Positions 1 through 10,034 of a DNA stretch of 64,000 nucleotides are shown here, one piece after another. The translations under genes were made by a program, and so were the position numbers. The stretch's first letter is position 1. Each line of letters begins with the position of its first letter. This DNA is from Alphaproteobacteria bacterium (GTDB lineage Bacteria > Pseudomonadota > Alphaproteobacteria > Reyranellales > Reyranellaceae), in the NCBI GenBank assembly GCA_017308235.1, contig JAFKFL010000008.1, forward strand, positions 248,001 to 312,000. The letters run 5' to 3'. The notes below the pieces were generated by a model, which ran no database searches, was not told where the DNA came from, and was given only the letters and a program-made list of their open reading frames with translations.

Positions 1-1429
1 CGCGCAGCGTCTCCAGTGTGCCAGGATCATCCTCGGTGCCGGTGAAGACGAGGTTGCCGCCGGGGCCGGCGAGGCTCGGCGCCTCCTCGAAAAGGCGCGC
101 ATAGTGGCTTTCCACGCAGCGCAGCCGCGCCAGCAATTCCTTCTCGAAAATGGCGCGGTCGGAAAAGCCCAGGAACGTCGCGATCGCGGCGAGGCCGGCG
201 TCATCCGCCGGCAGGCTGTGGGTCTGTCGGTCGTCGACCATCTGCAGGCGATGCTCGATCCGACGGAGGAAGCTGTAGGCTTCGACCAGATCTTCGGCCG
301 CATCGGCGATCACGTGGCCTGCATCGGCGAGCGCTCGCAGCGTCTCGCAGGTCCCCCGCAGCCGCAGTGCCGGGTTGCGGCCGCCGAAGATCAACTGCTG
401 CGTCTGGGCGAAGAACTCGATCTCGCGGATGCCGCCGCGGCCGAGTTTCACATTGTGGCCCGGCACGCCGACGGCGCCGACGCCGCGATGGGCGTCGATC
501 TGCCGCTTGATCGAGTGAATGTCGTGGATGGCGGCAAAATCGAGATGGCGGCGCCAGATGTAAGGCCGCAGCTCGGCCAGGAACGCGGCGCCGACCGAGC
601 GGTTACCGGCGATGGGGTGTGCCTTGATCATCGCCGCGCGTTCCCAGTTCTGCCCAACGCTCTCGTAATAGAGCTCGGCTGCCTGGACCGACATCGCCAG
701 CGGCGTCGAGCCGGGATCGGGCCGCAGACGCAGGTCGGTGCGGAAGATATAGCCGTCGGCAGACGTCTCCGACAGAAGCTGGACCAGCAGCCGGGCGGCG
801 CGAACGAATTGCTGGGGGACTTGTTCGTTCTCTGCCAGCGCCGGCGCGTCGCGGTCGTAGAGCAGGATCAGATCGATATCGCTTGAATAGTTGAGCTCGC
901 CCGCGCCAAGCTTGCCCACGCCGAGCGCCGTGAACGCCGCGGCATCGGGATCGCCGTTGATCGCGAGCTGGTTGTTACGGCCAAGTTGCAGCAGGATCGC
1001 GTCGACCAGGGCATCGAGCGCGCCGCTGGCGAAGGCGCTGAGCGCGCCCGTTATTCTTTCGAGAGGCCAGACTCCGGCGATGTCGGCGGCTGCGACCGCT
1101 AGCGCGACATGCCGCTTGAGGCGGCGCAGGGCGGTGGCGACTTCGCCGGGATCGGCGCCGTCGCGGGCGCGATGGCGCACGGACTTCAAAGCGTCATCAA
1201 GGGCGGCAAACGACGCGTCGGGGCCGTGGCGCCACAGATCGGCCATGAAAGCCGGGTCTTTTAGCGCCGTCTCGGTGAGGTAGGGGCTATTGCCGAACAG
1301 CGCGTCGAGGAGCGCGACGGCCTCCGGTTCCGCAGGTCTTTCTGCCTTCTCGTCCCATCGCGTCCATGCAACGGCGAGACGTTCGGCATGGTACGGATTC
1401 GGCAGGAGGGCAGTCGAAAGCCAAGACAT
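1..1429 (-). CDS. glnE: Glutamine synthetase adenylyltransferase/adenylyl-removing enzyme, N-terminal part
   Basis: GlnE adds AMP to, or removes it from, a tyrosine of glutamine synthetase according to nitrogen status signalled by PII. Only the first 476 codons are present; the gene leaves the window at base 1, so the C-terminal adenylylating domain is not seen. The visible part has the nucleotidyltransferase signature of the adenylyl-removing half, GAGELNYSSDIDLI at residues 175-188, and the family motif FLRRIEHRLQMVDD near residue 385. The ATG at 1429 is chosen because the product then opens with LPNPYHAERL and LFGNSPYL, as GlnE proteins do; I see no strong ribosome site before it. It is divergent from the next gene. 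Confidence 0.93.
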   Translation of the reverse strand, partial: MSWLSTALLPNPYHAERLAVAWTRWDEKAERPAEPEAVALLDALFGNSPYLTETALKDPAFMADLWRHGPDASFAALDDALKSVRHRARDGADPGEVATALRRLKRHVALAVAAADIAGVWPLERITGALSAFASGALDALVDAILLQLGRNNQLAINGDPDAAAFTALGVGKLGAGELNYSSDIDLILLYDRDAPALAENEQVPQQFVRAARLLVQLLSETSADGYIFRTDLRLRPDPGSTPLAMSVQAAELYYESVGQNWERAAMIKAHPIAGNRSVGAAFLAELRPYIWRRHLDFAAIHDIHSIKRQIDAHRGVGAVGVPGHNVKLGRGGIREIEFFAQTQQLIFGGRNPALRLRGTCETLRALADAGHVIADAAEDLVEAYSFLRRIEHRLQMVDDRQTHSLPADDAGLAAIATFLGFSDRAIFEKELLARLRCVESHYARLFEEAPSLAGPGGNLVFTGTEDDPGTLETLR

Positions 1430-1520
1430 CTGATGGTACGGCAGCTAAATTGTCGAACAGAACGGCACGCTTGCCCGGACCTGCCGTCATCGTCAAGAAC
1501 GCTAGACAAGCGGAAGAGCT

Positions 1521-4500
1521 TTGGTCGGAAGAGTATATCGCGGAATCGGACGCATCGTGGGATACGGCGCGGCCATCCTGGCAGTTCTGGTGCTGGGAAT
1601 CTGCGCGCGGTTGGCTTTTGCGCCGATCGACCTCGATTTCCTGCGCGCGCAGGTGGCGCAGACGGTCGACACGCCTGGCGGCAAGATGACCATCGGAGCC
1701 GACCATATCCAGGCCGAATGGGGCGACGTCGCGCGGCCGATGCAGCTGGTCTTCAAAGGCGTTCATGTCACAGACGAGAACAGGCAGACGGTCGCGACGG
1801 CGCCGAGCGTCGCGCTCTCTTTTGAACCGCAAAGCGTGCTCAAGGCACGCTTCCTGCCGACCGCCATTATCGTGGAGCGGCCGACGCTCAATGCCGATAT
1901 CGCCCGCAAGGGCGGCATGCTCCAACGCGTGTTGGCCAAGTCGGATGCCTCTTCCCAGGCCGAAGTCGTCGATCTCCTGGTCGAGCAGCTCTTGTCCAAG
2001 CCGAACCACGACACGTTGCTCGGACAGCTCGATACCGTCCTGGTCGAGCATGCCGAGGTGACGGTGCGTGACGTACCGAGTGGTGTTGTCTGGACAGCGC
2101 CGGACGTGCGGGCGCAGTTGAAGCGCGACGAGCATGGTATCGTCATCTCGGCCAACGGGCGCTTCGATAACGGTGGCGGGCCGGTCGATGTCGGCCTGTC
2201 GGGCCAGTATGCGCGCGACCGCAGCCGGATATCCCTCGAAGCGAAAATTGACGGGCTCAAGCCGTCGATGCTTGCCGGCTTGTCGCCGGACGCCGCATTG
2301 CTGCGGGGGGTCGACATCGCCCTGTCGGGTCGGATGCACATCGAGGCCGGCGGGAATGGCGATGTACGCAGTGTCGCCGTGGAGGTGAGCGGGGGCGCCG
2401 GCACGCTCGCTCTGCCTGGCATCCTGCCGGTCGCGCACAAGGTCCGCTCGGTGAATGCCATCGCATCGGTCGATGCGGCATCGCACGTCGCGAGAATCGA
2501 CCATGTGAAGGTCGACCTTGACGCCGCGCAGATCACGCTTGTCGGCACGGGAACACGCACCGAGCAAGGCCAGTCCTTCTCCGGACGAGCCGAGATCCAC
2601 GGTATCCCGGTGGACCGTCTGGGAGATTATTGGCCGCTCGATTTTGCCCCGGGTGGGCGGCAGTGGGCGCTGGCCAACCTCAATCACGGCACCCTCGATG
2701 CCGCAGCCGACTTCGGTCTCAGCGCATCCGGCGACGATCTTTCCCAGCTCAAGGTCGACCGGACCGTGGCGTTTCTCGACTATCGCGGCATGCAGGTGCG
2801 CTACATGCCGCATATGCCTGAAATCGAAGGGGTGACGGGCAAGGCGCGTTACGAGAACAACAACCTGCATTTCGATATTGCGCAGGGCACTGCAGTTGGC
2901 CTGTCGATCGCCGGGGCCACGATCGATCTCATCGACCTTGATTCCCCGCCGCCGCAGAACGCACGGCTGCACATACCGATCGCCGGTTCGGCGGCGGCGG
3001 CGACAGCTTTCCTGGAACGCCGCCCGCTCGGCCTGCCAAAGGACGTACTCTACGATCCCAAGCGGGTGAGCGGTGACGTAGCGATCGATCTTTCGCTTTC
3101 CTTTCCACTCCTCAATGCCATCACGGTCGCGCAGCTCGACCTTCGTGCCGAGGCGGCGCTGTCGCGCTTTTCGCTGAAGGGCGCCATCGGCGACGTCGAT
3201 CTGACCGAAAGCAATGCCCGCGTCGTTTACGAGAATTCCCAGCTCGACGTCTCGGGAACCGGCAAGCTCGACGGCTCGCCGGTCGAGATCGTGTGGCGTG
3301 CGCAGTTTGGCGCGAAGGCAGCCTATCGCCAGCGCTACGAGCTCAAGGGAACGATCCCTGCGACGTCGGTCGCCAAGGCAGGCTTCCTGTCGATGGATTC
3401 CTACGTGACAGGCTCGATCGGCGTTACGAGCCTCGTCTACCAAGTCGCACTGAACGGCACGGGCGACTTGCAGGGACGCTTCGACCTCAAGGGCGCGCAG
3501 GCGACGGTCGCGCCGCTGGGCTGGAGCAAGGAGGCGGGGGTCGATGGCCGTCTGACGCTCGGCCTGAAGCTCGCGCCGGGCGGCAAGCTGAGTTCGGCCG
3601 ATTTCGACGGTCGCGCTCCGGGCCTGGCGATCAAGGGCAAGGCGCGGTCCAACGGCGAGGACGTCATCCAGCAGGTCACGATCAGCGAGCTGGTGTTCGG
3701 CCGCACCAACGTATCCCTGGACTGGCAGCGCCGACCCGGCGGCGTCGATATCGACTTGCGCGGCGCATCGCTCGAGCTTGCCAAAGTGAGACAAGCGCTC
3801 AAGGAGCGCGATAAAGCCGCGAGAGCGACGCCCGGAGGGGCGGCGCAGAAGTCGCAGTACAGCACCCGCGTCAATGTTCACCTCGACCAGGTGCTGGTGC
3901 AGCGCGGAACCCTGGGCTCGCTCACGGGACAGTTTGAGATGTCCGGCGAGCGTATCGCTTCGGCCAATCTCGGGCTCGGCGCTGGCCGCGGCGCGACCCT
4001 GCGCGTCGAACCGGTGCCTGGTGCGCGAACAGTTGCTCTTTATGTCGCCGACTTCGGCCAACTCCTGCACGACGCCGGATGGCTGGACGGTCTGGCGAAC
4101 GGCTATCTCGATTTTCGCGGCCACTTCAACGACAGTGCCGCCAATGTACCTCTTTCCGGAACGCTGAAGCTCGGTCCCTATCGCTTGCAGAAGGTGACCC
4201 CGCGCAAGGACGTCGATTCGCTCAACTCGACCATCGATGGCCTCAATCGCGCCGGCAACGCGCTGCAACAGTTCGACGGGCTGGACGCCGAGATCGTGAA
4301 AACGGGAGATCGGATCGAGGTGAAGAACGGGCGCACCAGCGGCCGGTCGATCGGTCTCACGACCGCAGGCTGGCTGGACCTCGCGAGCGACACGGCGCGG
4401 CTGCGCGGCGTCGTGGTGCCGGCCTTCGCGCTCAACAACCTGCTATCGAACTTGCCGTTGCTGGGACCGCTGCTGACCGGCGGCAAGAACGCCGGTGTCT

Positions 4501-4652
4501 TCGCCATCTCTTATCGCCTGGAAGGACCGTTCGACGACCTGAAGTCGGACATCAACATGATGTCGGCCGTCACGCCTGGCGCCTTGCGTGAGCTGTTCAA
4601 CGGCCAGGCCGAAGCGCCGCCGGCGACGACGCCTAAACCTGCGGTGCCCTAG
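1521..4652 (+). CDS. AsmA/YhdP-like (DUF3971) envelope protein
   Basis: A 1043-residue protein with one N-terminal membrane anchor (about residues 12-30, ending in a [15 protein letters not shown] junction) and then a very long, beta-rich periplasmic body, closing with a segment around [21 protein letters not shown] typical of AsmA-like C-terminal regions. Family knowledge: YhdP/TamB/AsmA proteins are thought to bridge the periplasm and carry phospholipid to the outer membrane. The best start is TTG at 1521, with GGAAG about 5-8 bases upstream; no closer ATG preserves the signal anchor. It lies divergent to glnE and convergent with tyrS, overlapping the tyrS stop by four bases. Exact subfamily is an inference. 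Confidence 0.85.
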   Translation: MVGRVYRGIGRIVGYGAAILAVLVLGICARLAFAPIDLDFLRAQVAQTVDTPGGKMTIGADHIQAEWGDVARPMQLVFKGVHVTDENRQTVATAPSVALSFEPQSVLKARFLPTAIIVERPTLNADIARKGGMLQRVLAKSDASSQAEVVDLLVEQLLSKPNHDTLLGQLDTVLVEHAEVTVRDVPSGVVWTAPDVRAQLKRDEHGIVISANGRFDNGGGPVDVGLSGQYARDRSRISLEAKIDGLKPSMLAGLSPDAALLRGVDIALSGRMHIEAGGNGDVRSVAVEVSGGAGTLALPGILPVAHKVRSVNAIASVDAASHVARIDHVKVDLDAAQITLVGTGTRTEQGQSFSGRAEIHGIPVDRLGDYWPLDFAPGGRQWALANLNHGTLDAAADFGLSASGDDLSQLKVDRTVAFLDYRGMQVRYMPHMPEIEGVTGKARYENNNLHFDIAQGTAVGLSIAGATIDLIDLDSPPPQNARLHIPIAGSAAAATAFLERRPLGLPKDVLYDPKRVSGDVAIDLSLSFPLLNAITVAQLDLRAEAALSRFSLKGAIGDVDLTESNARVVYENSQLDVSGTGKLDGSPVEIVWRAQFGAKAAYRQRYELKGTIPATSVAKAGFLSMDSYVTGSIGVTSLVYQVALNGTGDLQGRFDLKGAQATVAPLGWSKEAGVDGRLTLGLKLAPGGKLSSADFDGRAPGLAIKGKARSNGEDVIQQVTISELVFGRTNVSLDWQRRPGGVDIDLRGASLELAKVRQALKERDKAARATPGGAAQKSQYSTRVNVHLDQVLVQRGTLGSLTGQFEMSGERIASANLGLGAGRGATLRVEPVPGARTVALYVADFGQLLHDAGWLDGLANGYLDFRGHFNDSAANVPLSGTLKLGPYRLQKVTPRKDVDSLNSTIDGLNRAGNALQQFDGLDAEIVKTGDRIEVKNGRTSGRSIGLTTAGWLDLASDTARLRGVVVPAFALNNLLSNLPLLGPLLTGGKNAGVFAISYRLEGPFDDLKSDINMMSAVTPGALRELFNGQAEAPPATTPKPAVP

Positions 4653-5902
4653 ACGGCGCGCACCAGCACGTGCCGCTTGCGGCCGGCCGACAGCTTCAGC
4701 GTGCTCGAGCTGTCGAGATCGCTTTCCTTGATCACGGCGGTGTCCGATGCGATCGGCGCGTCGTTCAAACGCGCGCCGCCGCCCTTGATGAGCTTGCGTG
4801 CCGCGTTGCGACTCTCGGCGAGGCCGGCCTCATGCAAGAGTTCGAACGCAGCGATGCCGGCAGCGAGGCGGCCGCGGGCTACATTGACTGTCGGCAGGGT
4901 GTCGGCCTTGGCACCTTCCTCGAACGTCCGCCGTGCCGTCTCGGCAGCCTGCTCGGCGGCGACACTACCGTGCGCCAGCCGCGTCACCTCCGTCGCCAGG
5001 ATCTTCTTGGCGTCGTTGATTTCCTGGCCCTCGAGCTTCTCCAGCCGCGCGACCTCCGCAAGCGGCAGCTCGGTGAAGAGCCTGAGGAAGCGGCCGACGT
5101 CTTCATCCTCGGTGTTGCGCCAGTATTGCCAGAAGTCGTAGGGGCTGAGCCGCTCGGGATTGAGCCAGACCGCGCCCGCGGCTGATTTGCCCATCTTCGC
5201 ACCGGAGGCTGTCGCCAGCAGCGGCGAGGTGAGCGCGAACAGCTCGGCGTTGGCCGTGCGGCGGCCGAGATCAGCACCCATCACGATGTTGCCCCACTGA
5301 TCCGAGCCACCCATCTGGACGATGCAGTTGTGGCGCTTGAACAGCTCCACGAAGTCGTAGGACTGCAGGATCATGTAGTTGAATTCGAGGAAGGAGAGCG
5401 GCTGGTCGCGTTCCAACCGCAGCTTCACCGAGTCCATGGTGAGCATGCGGTTGACCGAGAAATGTCGGCCAACGTCACGCAGCAGAGGGATGTAGAGCAG
5501 CGTATCGAGCCAGTCGGCATTGTTGACCATGACCGCGTCGGTCGGGCCGCTGCCGAAGCTGAGGTAGTTCGCGAAGCTCTTCCGAATGCTCGCCATGTTG
5601 GCGTCGATCTGCTCGACGGTGAGAAGCTGGCGCGACTCGTCCTTGCCCGAGGGATCGCCGACCTTGGTCGTGCCGCCACCCATCAGGGCGATGGGCTTGT
5701 GCCCGCATTTCTGCCACCAGCGCAGCAGCATGATCTGCAGCAGATGGCCGATGTGCAGCGAATCTGCGGTGCAGTCGAAGCCGATATAGGCGGTGCGGAC
5801 TCCGGTCGAAAGAAGTTCATCCAGACGCGCGGCATCGCTGCACTGATGCACCATTCCGCGTTCGTGCACGACCCGCATGAAATCCGACTTGAAGCCCGCC
5901 AT
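4649..5902 (-). CDS. tyrS: Tyrosyl-tRNA synthetase
   Basis: Charges tRNA-Tyr with tyrosine in the cytoplasm. The 417-residue product has the class I HIGH motif at 50-53, the tyrosine-recognition pattern YMILQSYD at 176-183, a KMSKS variant KMGKS at 236-240 and a C-terminal S4 RNA-binding domain ([18 protein letters not shown]). Length matches the bacterial family. The ATG at 5902 (MAGFKSDF) is preferred over an in-frame GTG at 5947, since homologues start near here and GGAG lies just upstream, though the spacing is unusually short. Divergent from the HIT gene across about 75 bases. Confidence 0.97.
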   Translation of the reverse strand: MAGFKSDFMRVVHERGMVHQCSDAARLDELLSTGVRTAYIGFDCTADSLHIGHLLQIMLLRWWQKCGHKPIALMGGGTTKVGDPSGKDESRQLLTVEQIDANMASIRKSFANYLSFGSGPTDAVMVNNADWLDTLLYIPLLRDVGRHFSVNRMLTMDSVKLRLERDQPLSFLEFNYMILQSYDFVELFKRHNCIVQMGGSDQWGNIVMGADLGRRTANAELFALTSPLLATASGAKMGKSAAGAVWLNPERLSPYDFWQYWRNTEDEDVGRFLRLFTELPLAEVARLEKLEGQEINDAKKILATEVTRLAHGSVAAEQAAETARRTFEEGAKADTLPTVNVARGRLAAGIAAFELLHEAGLAESRNAARKLIKGGGARLNDAPIASDTAVIKESDLDSSSTLKLSAGRKRHVLVRAV

Positions 5903-5977
5903 CTCTCCGCCCGGCGATTTGTCCGTGAAGGGCGGGCGGTGTAACACGGGCCGGCCGCCCCCTCAACGGAGCGATAT

Positions 5978-6412
5978 TTGGCCAATCTGATCGAGCAACG
6001 AGTCGACCTGGCACAGCGGGGAGAGAATCCCTTCGTGATCTGCCGCATGAAATCCGGTTGGCTGGTGATTGGCGACGTCCAACCGTTGGAAGGATACTGC
6101 CTCCTCCTGGCGGCCCCGATTGTTGAAAGTCTCAACGCGCTCGACGAGACGCAACGCGCGCAATATTCCCTGGATACCATTCGTGCCGGAGATGCGGTGC
6201 TCGCCCTGACCGACGCCTATCGCATCAACTACGAGACGCTCGGCAACAGCGAGCCTGCTCTGCACACACACATCATCCCGCGCTATCACGCGGAGCCTGA
6301 TGACAAGCGAGGCCGGCCAGCCTGGGTCGGCTATGACTGGCGGACTTCGCGGAAGTTCGATCCGCAGAGGGACGGCCCCTTCGTCGAACGCATGCGACGG
6401 TATCTGGCCTGA
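5978..6412 (+). CDS. HIT-family (histidine triad) protein
   Basis: A 144-residue histidine-triad protein, probably a nucleotide hydrolase or transferase. The triad region reads ALHTHIIPRY (about residues 92-101), so the first two histidines of the HxHxH core are present but the third position is not histidine; related branched HIT proteins share this. An ENPFVICRMKSGWLVIGD segment and a tryptophan-rich tail follow the HIT fold order. Start is TTG at 5978 with GGAG six bases upstream (5968-5971). The stop overlaps the anmK start by one base, so the two are co-translated. Substrate cannot be told from sequence. Confidence 0.85.
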   Translation: MANLIEQRVDLAQRGENPFVICRMKSGWLVIGDVQPLEGYCLLLAAPIVESLNALDETQRAQYSLDTIRAGDAVLALTDAYRINYETLGNSEPALHTHIIPRYHAEPDDKRGRPAWVGYDWRTSRKFDPQRDGPFVERMRRYLA

Positions 6413-7479
6413 TGCGTGCTCTCGGCCTCATGAGTGGAACGTCTGTCGACGGCGTCGATGTTGCAGTGATCGATACCGACGGGGAAGCGGTTGCCGCGAC
6501 CGGCCCCAGCATCACAGTCGCTTATTCCGACGAGACGCGGCGGCTGATCCGCGCCGTCTTTGGCGCCGAGACGCCGAACGAGGCGACGCAGGCAGCCGAG
6601 CGTGCCGTCACCGACGCCCATATCGCGGCAGTGCGCGAGGCGGTTGCTGCACATCGGGTCTCGCTTTCGGCGTTCGACGTCGTGGGCTTCCATGGCCAGA
6701 CCATCACGCATCGGCCCGAGAAGCGATTCACCTGGCAGATCGGCGATGGCGCGGCCCTGGCCCGGGCGCTCGGCGTCAAGGTGGTCAACGATCTGCGCAT
6801 GGCCGATGTCGCGGCGGGCGGGCAGGGAGCGCCGCTCGTGCCCATCTATCACGCCGCGCTGGTGCGCGACTTGCAGCGGCCGGTGGCCGTCGTGAACATC
6901 GGCGGCGTCGCCAATGTGACCTGGATCGGCGCCGATGGCGCACTGCTCGCCTTCGATACCGGCCCTGGCAACGCGCCGATCGACGACTGGTGCAGCAGGC
7001 GGGCTGGCGCCCGTTTCGATGCCGAAGGCGCGCTGGCGGCCGCCGGCAAGGTCGATCGAACGCGTCTCGAACGATTCAGTGAGCATCGCTTCTTTGTGCG
7101 CAAGCCGCCGAAATCGCTCGATCGCGGCGACTTCACCGATTCATGGGCCGAGGGACTCGGCGTCGCCGATGGTGCGGCGACGCTCACCCGTGGCACGGCG
7201 CGCGCGATCGCACTCGGCGCCCGTCATTTCCCGGCACCCGTGATGCAGTGGATCATTTGCGGCGGCGGCGCCCGCAATCCAACGTTACTGCGAGCGATCA
7301 AGGAAGAGACACGCGGCTCGGTGACGACGGGCGAGGCGCTGGGCTGGACCGGCGATGCGATCGAGGCCCAGGCCTTCGGCTTCCTGGCCGTGCGTTCCCT
7401 GCGCGGACTGCCGCTCACTTTTCCAACGACGACGGGGGCGCCGCGGCCGCTGCCCGGCGGCAGAGTGCATCTGCCGTAG
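6412..7479 (+). CDS. anmK: Anhydro-N-acetylmuramic acid kinase
   Basis: Phosphorylates and opens 1,6-anhydro-MurNAc to MurNAc-6-phosphate, a step in peptidoglycan recycling. The product (355 residues) opens with the phosphate-binding LGLMSGTSVDGVDVAV, has the conserved GFHGQTITHRP segment near 85, the second ATPase element VNIGGVANVTWI near 162, and DTGPGNAPIDDW. Length is normal. The ATG shares its A with the stop of the HIT gene, indicating coupling. Neighbouring tyrS is divergent, an arrangement that recurs in alphaproteobacteria. Confidence 0.96.
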   Translation: MRALGLMSGTSVDGVDVAVIDTDGEAVAATGPSITVAYSDETRRLIRAVFGAETPNEATQAAERAVTDAHIAAVREAVAAHRVSLSAFDVVGFHGQTITHRPEKRFTWQIGDGAALARALGVKVVNDLRMADVAAGGQGAPLVPIYHAALVRDLQRPVAVVNIGGVANVTWIGADGALLAFDTGPGNAPIDDWCSRRAGARFDAEGALAAAGKVDRTRLERFSEHRFFVRKPPKSLDRGDFTDSWAEGLGVADGAATLTRGTARAIALGARHFPAPVMQWIICGGGARNPTLLRAIKEETRGSVTTGEALGWTGDAIEAQAFGFLAVRSLRGLPLTFPTTTGAPRPLPGGRVHLP

Positions 7480-7494
7480 ACGGTGTGGCCGCGC

Positions 7495-8169
7495 CTACGG
7501 CTCCTTGTTGGAAGTCGCGCGGCCGGGCGGATCGATCAGGCACTTGGCGACGTACCTGTCGACATCGACCGCGAGCTTGTCGAGCGAGTCGTGGAAGAAA
7601 TGGTTGGCGCCCTTCACGGTGCGTGACTCGACCGTGATGCCCTTCTGCAGCGACAGCCGAGCCACCAGCTTCTGGATGTCGGCGAGGGGCACGACCTCGT
7701 CTTTTTCCGCGCCGACGATCAATCCCGAGGACGGGCAGGGCGCAAGGAAGCCGAAATCGTAGGAGTTGGCCGGCGGTGCGACTGAGATGAAGCAATCGAT
7801 CTCCGGCCGGCGCATCAGGAGCTGCATGCCGATCCAGGCGCCGAACGAATAGCCGGCAATCCAGCACGACTTGGCGTCGGCGTTCATCGTCTGCAGCCAG
7901 TCCAGCGCCGCCGCCGCATCGCTCAGCTCGCCCATGCCGTTGTCGAACCGGCCCTGGCTGCGGCCGACCCCCCTGGTGTTGAAGCGCAGCACGGAGAAGC
8001 CGCGATTCACGAACACATGGAACAGCGCGAAGACCACCTTGTGGTTCATCGTCCCGCCATATTGCGGGTGGGGATGGAGGATCAGCGCAATCGGCGCATG
8101 CTCCTCCTTGCTCTGATGATAGCGGCCCTCGAGGCGACCTTCTGGGCCGGTAAACATCACGTCAGGCAT
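7495..8169 (-). CDS. Alpha/beta hydrolase, COG2945-like
   Basis: A 224-residue single-domain alpha/beta hydrolase. It has the family opening PEGRLEGRYH, the oxyanion-region LHPHPQYGGTMNHKVV, a NTRGVGRSQG turn, the nucleophile elbow GYSFGA (Ser near 116), an acid in the GAEKDEVVP loop and the catalytic His in GANHFF near 198. No signal peptide, so cytoplasmic. Substrate unknown; relatives are annotated as esterases or dienelactone-hydrolase-like. It is divergent from the isc operon, with about 245 bases of regulatory DNA between. ATG at 8169. Confidence 0.85.
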   Translation of the reverse strand: MPDVMFTGPEGRLEGRYHQSKEEHAPIALILHPHPQYGGTMNHKVVFALFHVFVNRGFSVLRFNTRGVGRSQGRFDNGMGELSDAAAALDWLQTMNADAKSCWIAGYSFGAWIGMQLLMRRPEIDCFISVAPPANSYDFGFLAPCPSSGLIVGAEKDEVVPLADIQKLVARLSLQKGITVESRTVKGANHFFHDSLDKLAVDVDRYVAKCLIDPPGRATSNKEP

Positions 8170-8246
8170 AGAGACTCCGATTATTCGTCATTATTGGCCG
8201 CCAAAGGCCGCCGGTGGTGGCCGACAGCAGCATTTTGCAGGGAATC

Positions 8247-8282
8247 TTGATACTTGACCAACTTAGTCAGGTTTACTAAACC
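8247..8282 (+). promoter_or_regulatory. Putative isc promoter with IscR-type palindrome
   Basis: Upstream of iscR, ACTTGACC (8252-8259) and AGTCAGGT (8265-8272) form an imperfect inverted repeat (6 of 8 pairs) around a five-base spacer. It resembles the known type 1 IscR site, in which half sites containing TTGAC and GTCA flank an AT-rich centre. It also overlaps possible -35 elements (TTGATA at 8247, TTGACC at 8254) and an AT-rich TTTACTAAA that could hold the -10. Autoregulation by the downstream IscR is the natural inference. The transcription start is not resolvable by eye. Confidence 0.6.
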
Positions 8283-8414
8283 CAAGCGCAACAGTTGGTT
8301 TTTCGAGGCCCCTGCATATAAGGGGGCTGGAATATCGTAGCAACGCCTTGGTTTTCAAGACCTTTAGGCGTTCGAATGCGACAGGCCGGTTCAGCCCGGC
8401 ACGAGGAGGATGCT

Positions 8415-8891
8415 GTGAAGCTCAGCACCAAGGGTCGTTACGCCGTGATGGCAATGGTTGATTTGGCCCGTCACGCACAGTCAAAGCCTGTGTCCCTGTC
8501 CGATATCGCGGGGCGTCAGGAGATCTCTTTGTCATACCTCGAACAGCTTTTTGCCCGTCTGCGGCGCGCCGAGCTCGTGAAGAGCGTACGCGGTCCCGGC
8601 GGCGGCTATCGGTTGGCGCGAGCCTCCACCGAGACCCGGGTGTCGGAGATCATTCTTGCCGTCGACGAGCCTATTTCGGCGACGCGTTGCACGGAAATGG
8701 GCACACCCGGCTGCCGCACTGACCGCAGCAAGTGCCTGACCCATGATCTTTGGGAAGAGCTTGGCAATCAGATCCATATGTTCCTGGCGTCGGTCACTTT
8801 GGCGGACGTGCTGGAGCGGAAGATTGCGCCACGCTTGGCCGAAGCGCCGCCAACCCCCGCGAACAACGACTCGATGGCCGCTGCCAGCTAG
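8415..8891 (+). CDS. iscR: Rrf2-family iron-sulfur regulator IscR
   Basis: A 158-residue winged-helix regulator that senses Fe-S status through its own cluster and represses the operon it heads. Rrf2 hallmarks: MKLSTKGRYAVMAMVDLA at the N-terminus, LSYLEQLFARLRRAELV recognition region, and GPGGGYRLAR wing at 60-69. Cluster ligands C92, C100 and C107 with H110 (CLTH) are present, spaced CX7CX6CX2H rather than the CX5CX5CX2H of the E. coli protein. GTG at 8415 is chosen over an in-frame start at 8376 because GAGGAGGA lies 4-5 bases upstream and the protein then begins exactly at the family start. Confidence 0.93.
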   Translation: MKLSTKGRYAVMAMVDLARHAQSKPVSLSDIAGRQEISLSYLEQLFARLRRAELVKSVRGPGGGYRLARASTETRVSEIILAVDEPISATRCTEMGTPGCRTDRSKCLTHDLWEELGNQIHMFLASVTLADVLERKIAPRLAEAPPTPANNDSMAAAS

Positions 8892-8897
8892 TTCGTG

Positions 8898-10016
8898 ATG
8901 AGCGTGTCCGTGTACCTCGATCACAACGCCACGAGTCCGCCGCGACCGGCGGTGCTCGACGCCATGGTCGAGGCGCTGCGGATGGGCGGCAATCCGTCGT
9001 CTGTGCATCGCGCCGGCCGCAACGCACGGGGACGTATCGAAACCGCACGGCGCAGCGTTGCCACGCTTGTCGGCGCGCTGCCAGCCGAAGTTGTCTTCAC
9101 ATCAGGTGGCACGGAAGCGAATAACCTCGCACTCACAGGCTCGGGACAGCCTCGGGTCCTGGTCTCCGCGGTCGAGCACGACAGTGTGCTGAAGGCCGTT
9201 GCCGCCGCCGAGATCGTGCCGGTCGACCATGACGGCATCGTCGATCTGTCGGCCCTCGAGCGGATGCTCAGGGAGGCGAGCGAGCCCGCCCTTGTCTCGG
9301 TGATGTTGGCCAACAACGAGACCGGCGTGCTGCAGCCGATCGCCGAGGTCGTTCGTCTTGCGCGGACGGCAGGGGCACTCGTTCACTGCGATGCCGTACA
9401 GGGCACCGGCAAGGTGACGGTCGATTTCCACGGCCTCGGCGTGGATTACCTCAGCCTCTCGGCCCACAAATTTGGCGGTCCCACCGGGGTGGGTGCCTTG
9501 GTCGTGCGTGACGGTGCGCCTCTGCGGGCCGATCGCCGTGGCGGTGGGCAGGAACGCTATCGCCGGGCCGGCACCGAGAATGTGGCCGGCATCGCGGGTT
9601 TCGGTGTCGCAGCGGAAGCCGCGGCGGCGGGACTGGATGTGGCGGCCCTGCGCGATCGGCTCGAAGTGGAGCTGCGGCGAATTGCACCTGATGCTGTCGT
9701 CCATGGCGCGGCGGCAACGCGGCTCGGCAACACGACTTGCATCTCCATGCCGGGCGTGAAGGCCGAGACCCAGGTCATGGCCCTGGATCTGGCTGGCATT
9801 TGCATCTCGGCCGGCGCGGCCTGCTCCTCGGGCAAGGTTGGTGCCTCGACGGTGCTGGCGGCAATGGGCGTGCCTGCGGACGAAGCCGCCACGGCCATTC
9901 GTGTCAGCCTTGGCTGGAATACCACTGCGGACGACATCGAACGCTTGATCGCGGCCTGGCGGGACCTATATGTCCGAGTAGCGCACTCGGATATCGCTCA
10001 CGCCCAGGCCGCATAG
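8898..10016 (+). CDS. Cysteine desulfurase, NifS/IscS-like (second copy)
   Basis: A PLP-dependent class V aminotransferase-fold enzyme of 372 residues, expected to release sulfur from cysteine. PLP lysine is K191 in LSAHKFGGP; the catalytic loop cysteine is C309 in AGAACSSGKVGAS; GGTEANNLAL and GGGQERYRRAGTENV are also family motifs. It is shorter and clearly diverged from the canonical IscS that follows at 10035. A GTG at 8895 immediately before the ATG is an alternative start. Placed between iscR and iscS with six bases after the iscR stop, so it is part of the operon. Partner specificity is unknown. Confidence 0.92.
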   Translation: MSVSVYLDHNATSPPRPAVLDAMVEALRMGGNPSSVHRAGRNARGRIETARRSVATLVGALPAEVVFTSGGTEANNLALTGSGQPRVLVSAVEHDSVLKAVAAAEIVPVDHDGIVDLSALERMLREASEPALVSVMLANNETGVLQPIAEVVRLARTAGALVHCDAVQGTGKVTVDFHGLGVDYLSLSAHKFGGPTGVGALVVRDGAPLRADRRGGGQERYRRAGTENVAGIAGFGVAAEAAAAGLDVAALRDRLEVELRRIAPDAVVHGAAATRLGNTTCISMPGVKAETQVMALDLAGICISAGAACSSGKVGASTVLAAMGVPADEAATAIRVSLGWNTTADDIERLIAAWRDLYVRVAHSDIAHAQAA

Positions 10017-10034
10017 GGATTTCAAGGGGTTAGC

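Noticed and set aside
1287..4268. A 993-codon open frame on the minus strand
   Set aside because: It lies opposite the AsmA/YhdP-like gene and is a mirror frame of its GC-rich codons; the translation is arginine-rich without motifs, while the plus-strand product has a membrane anchor and a family-like C-terminus.
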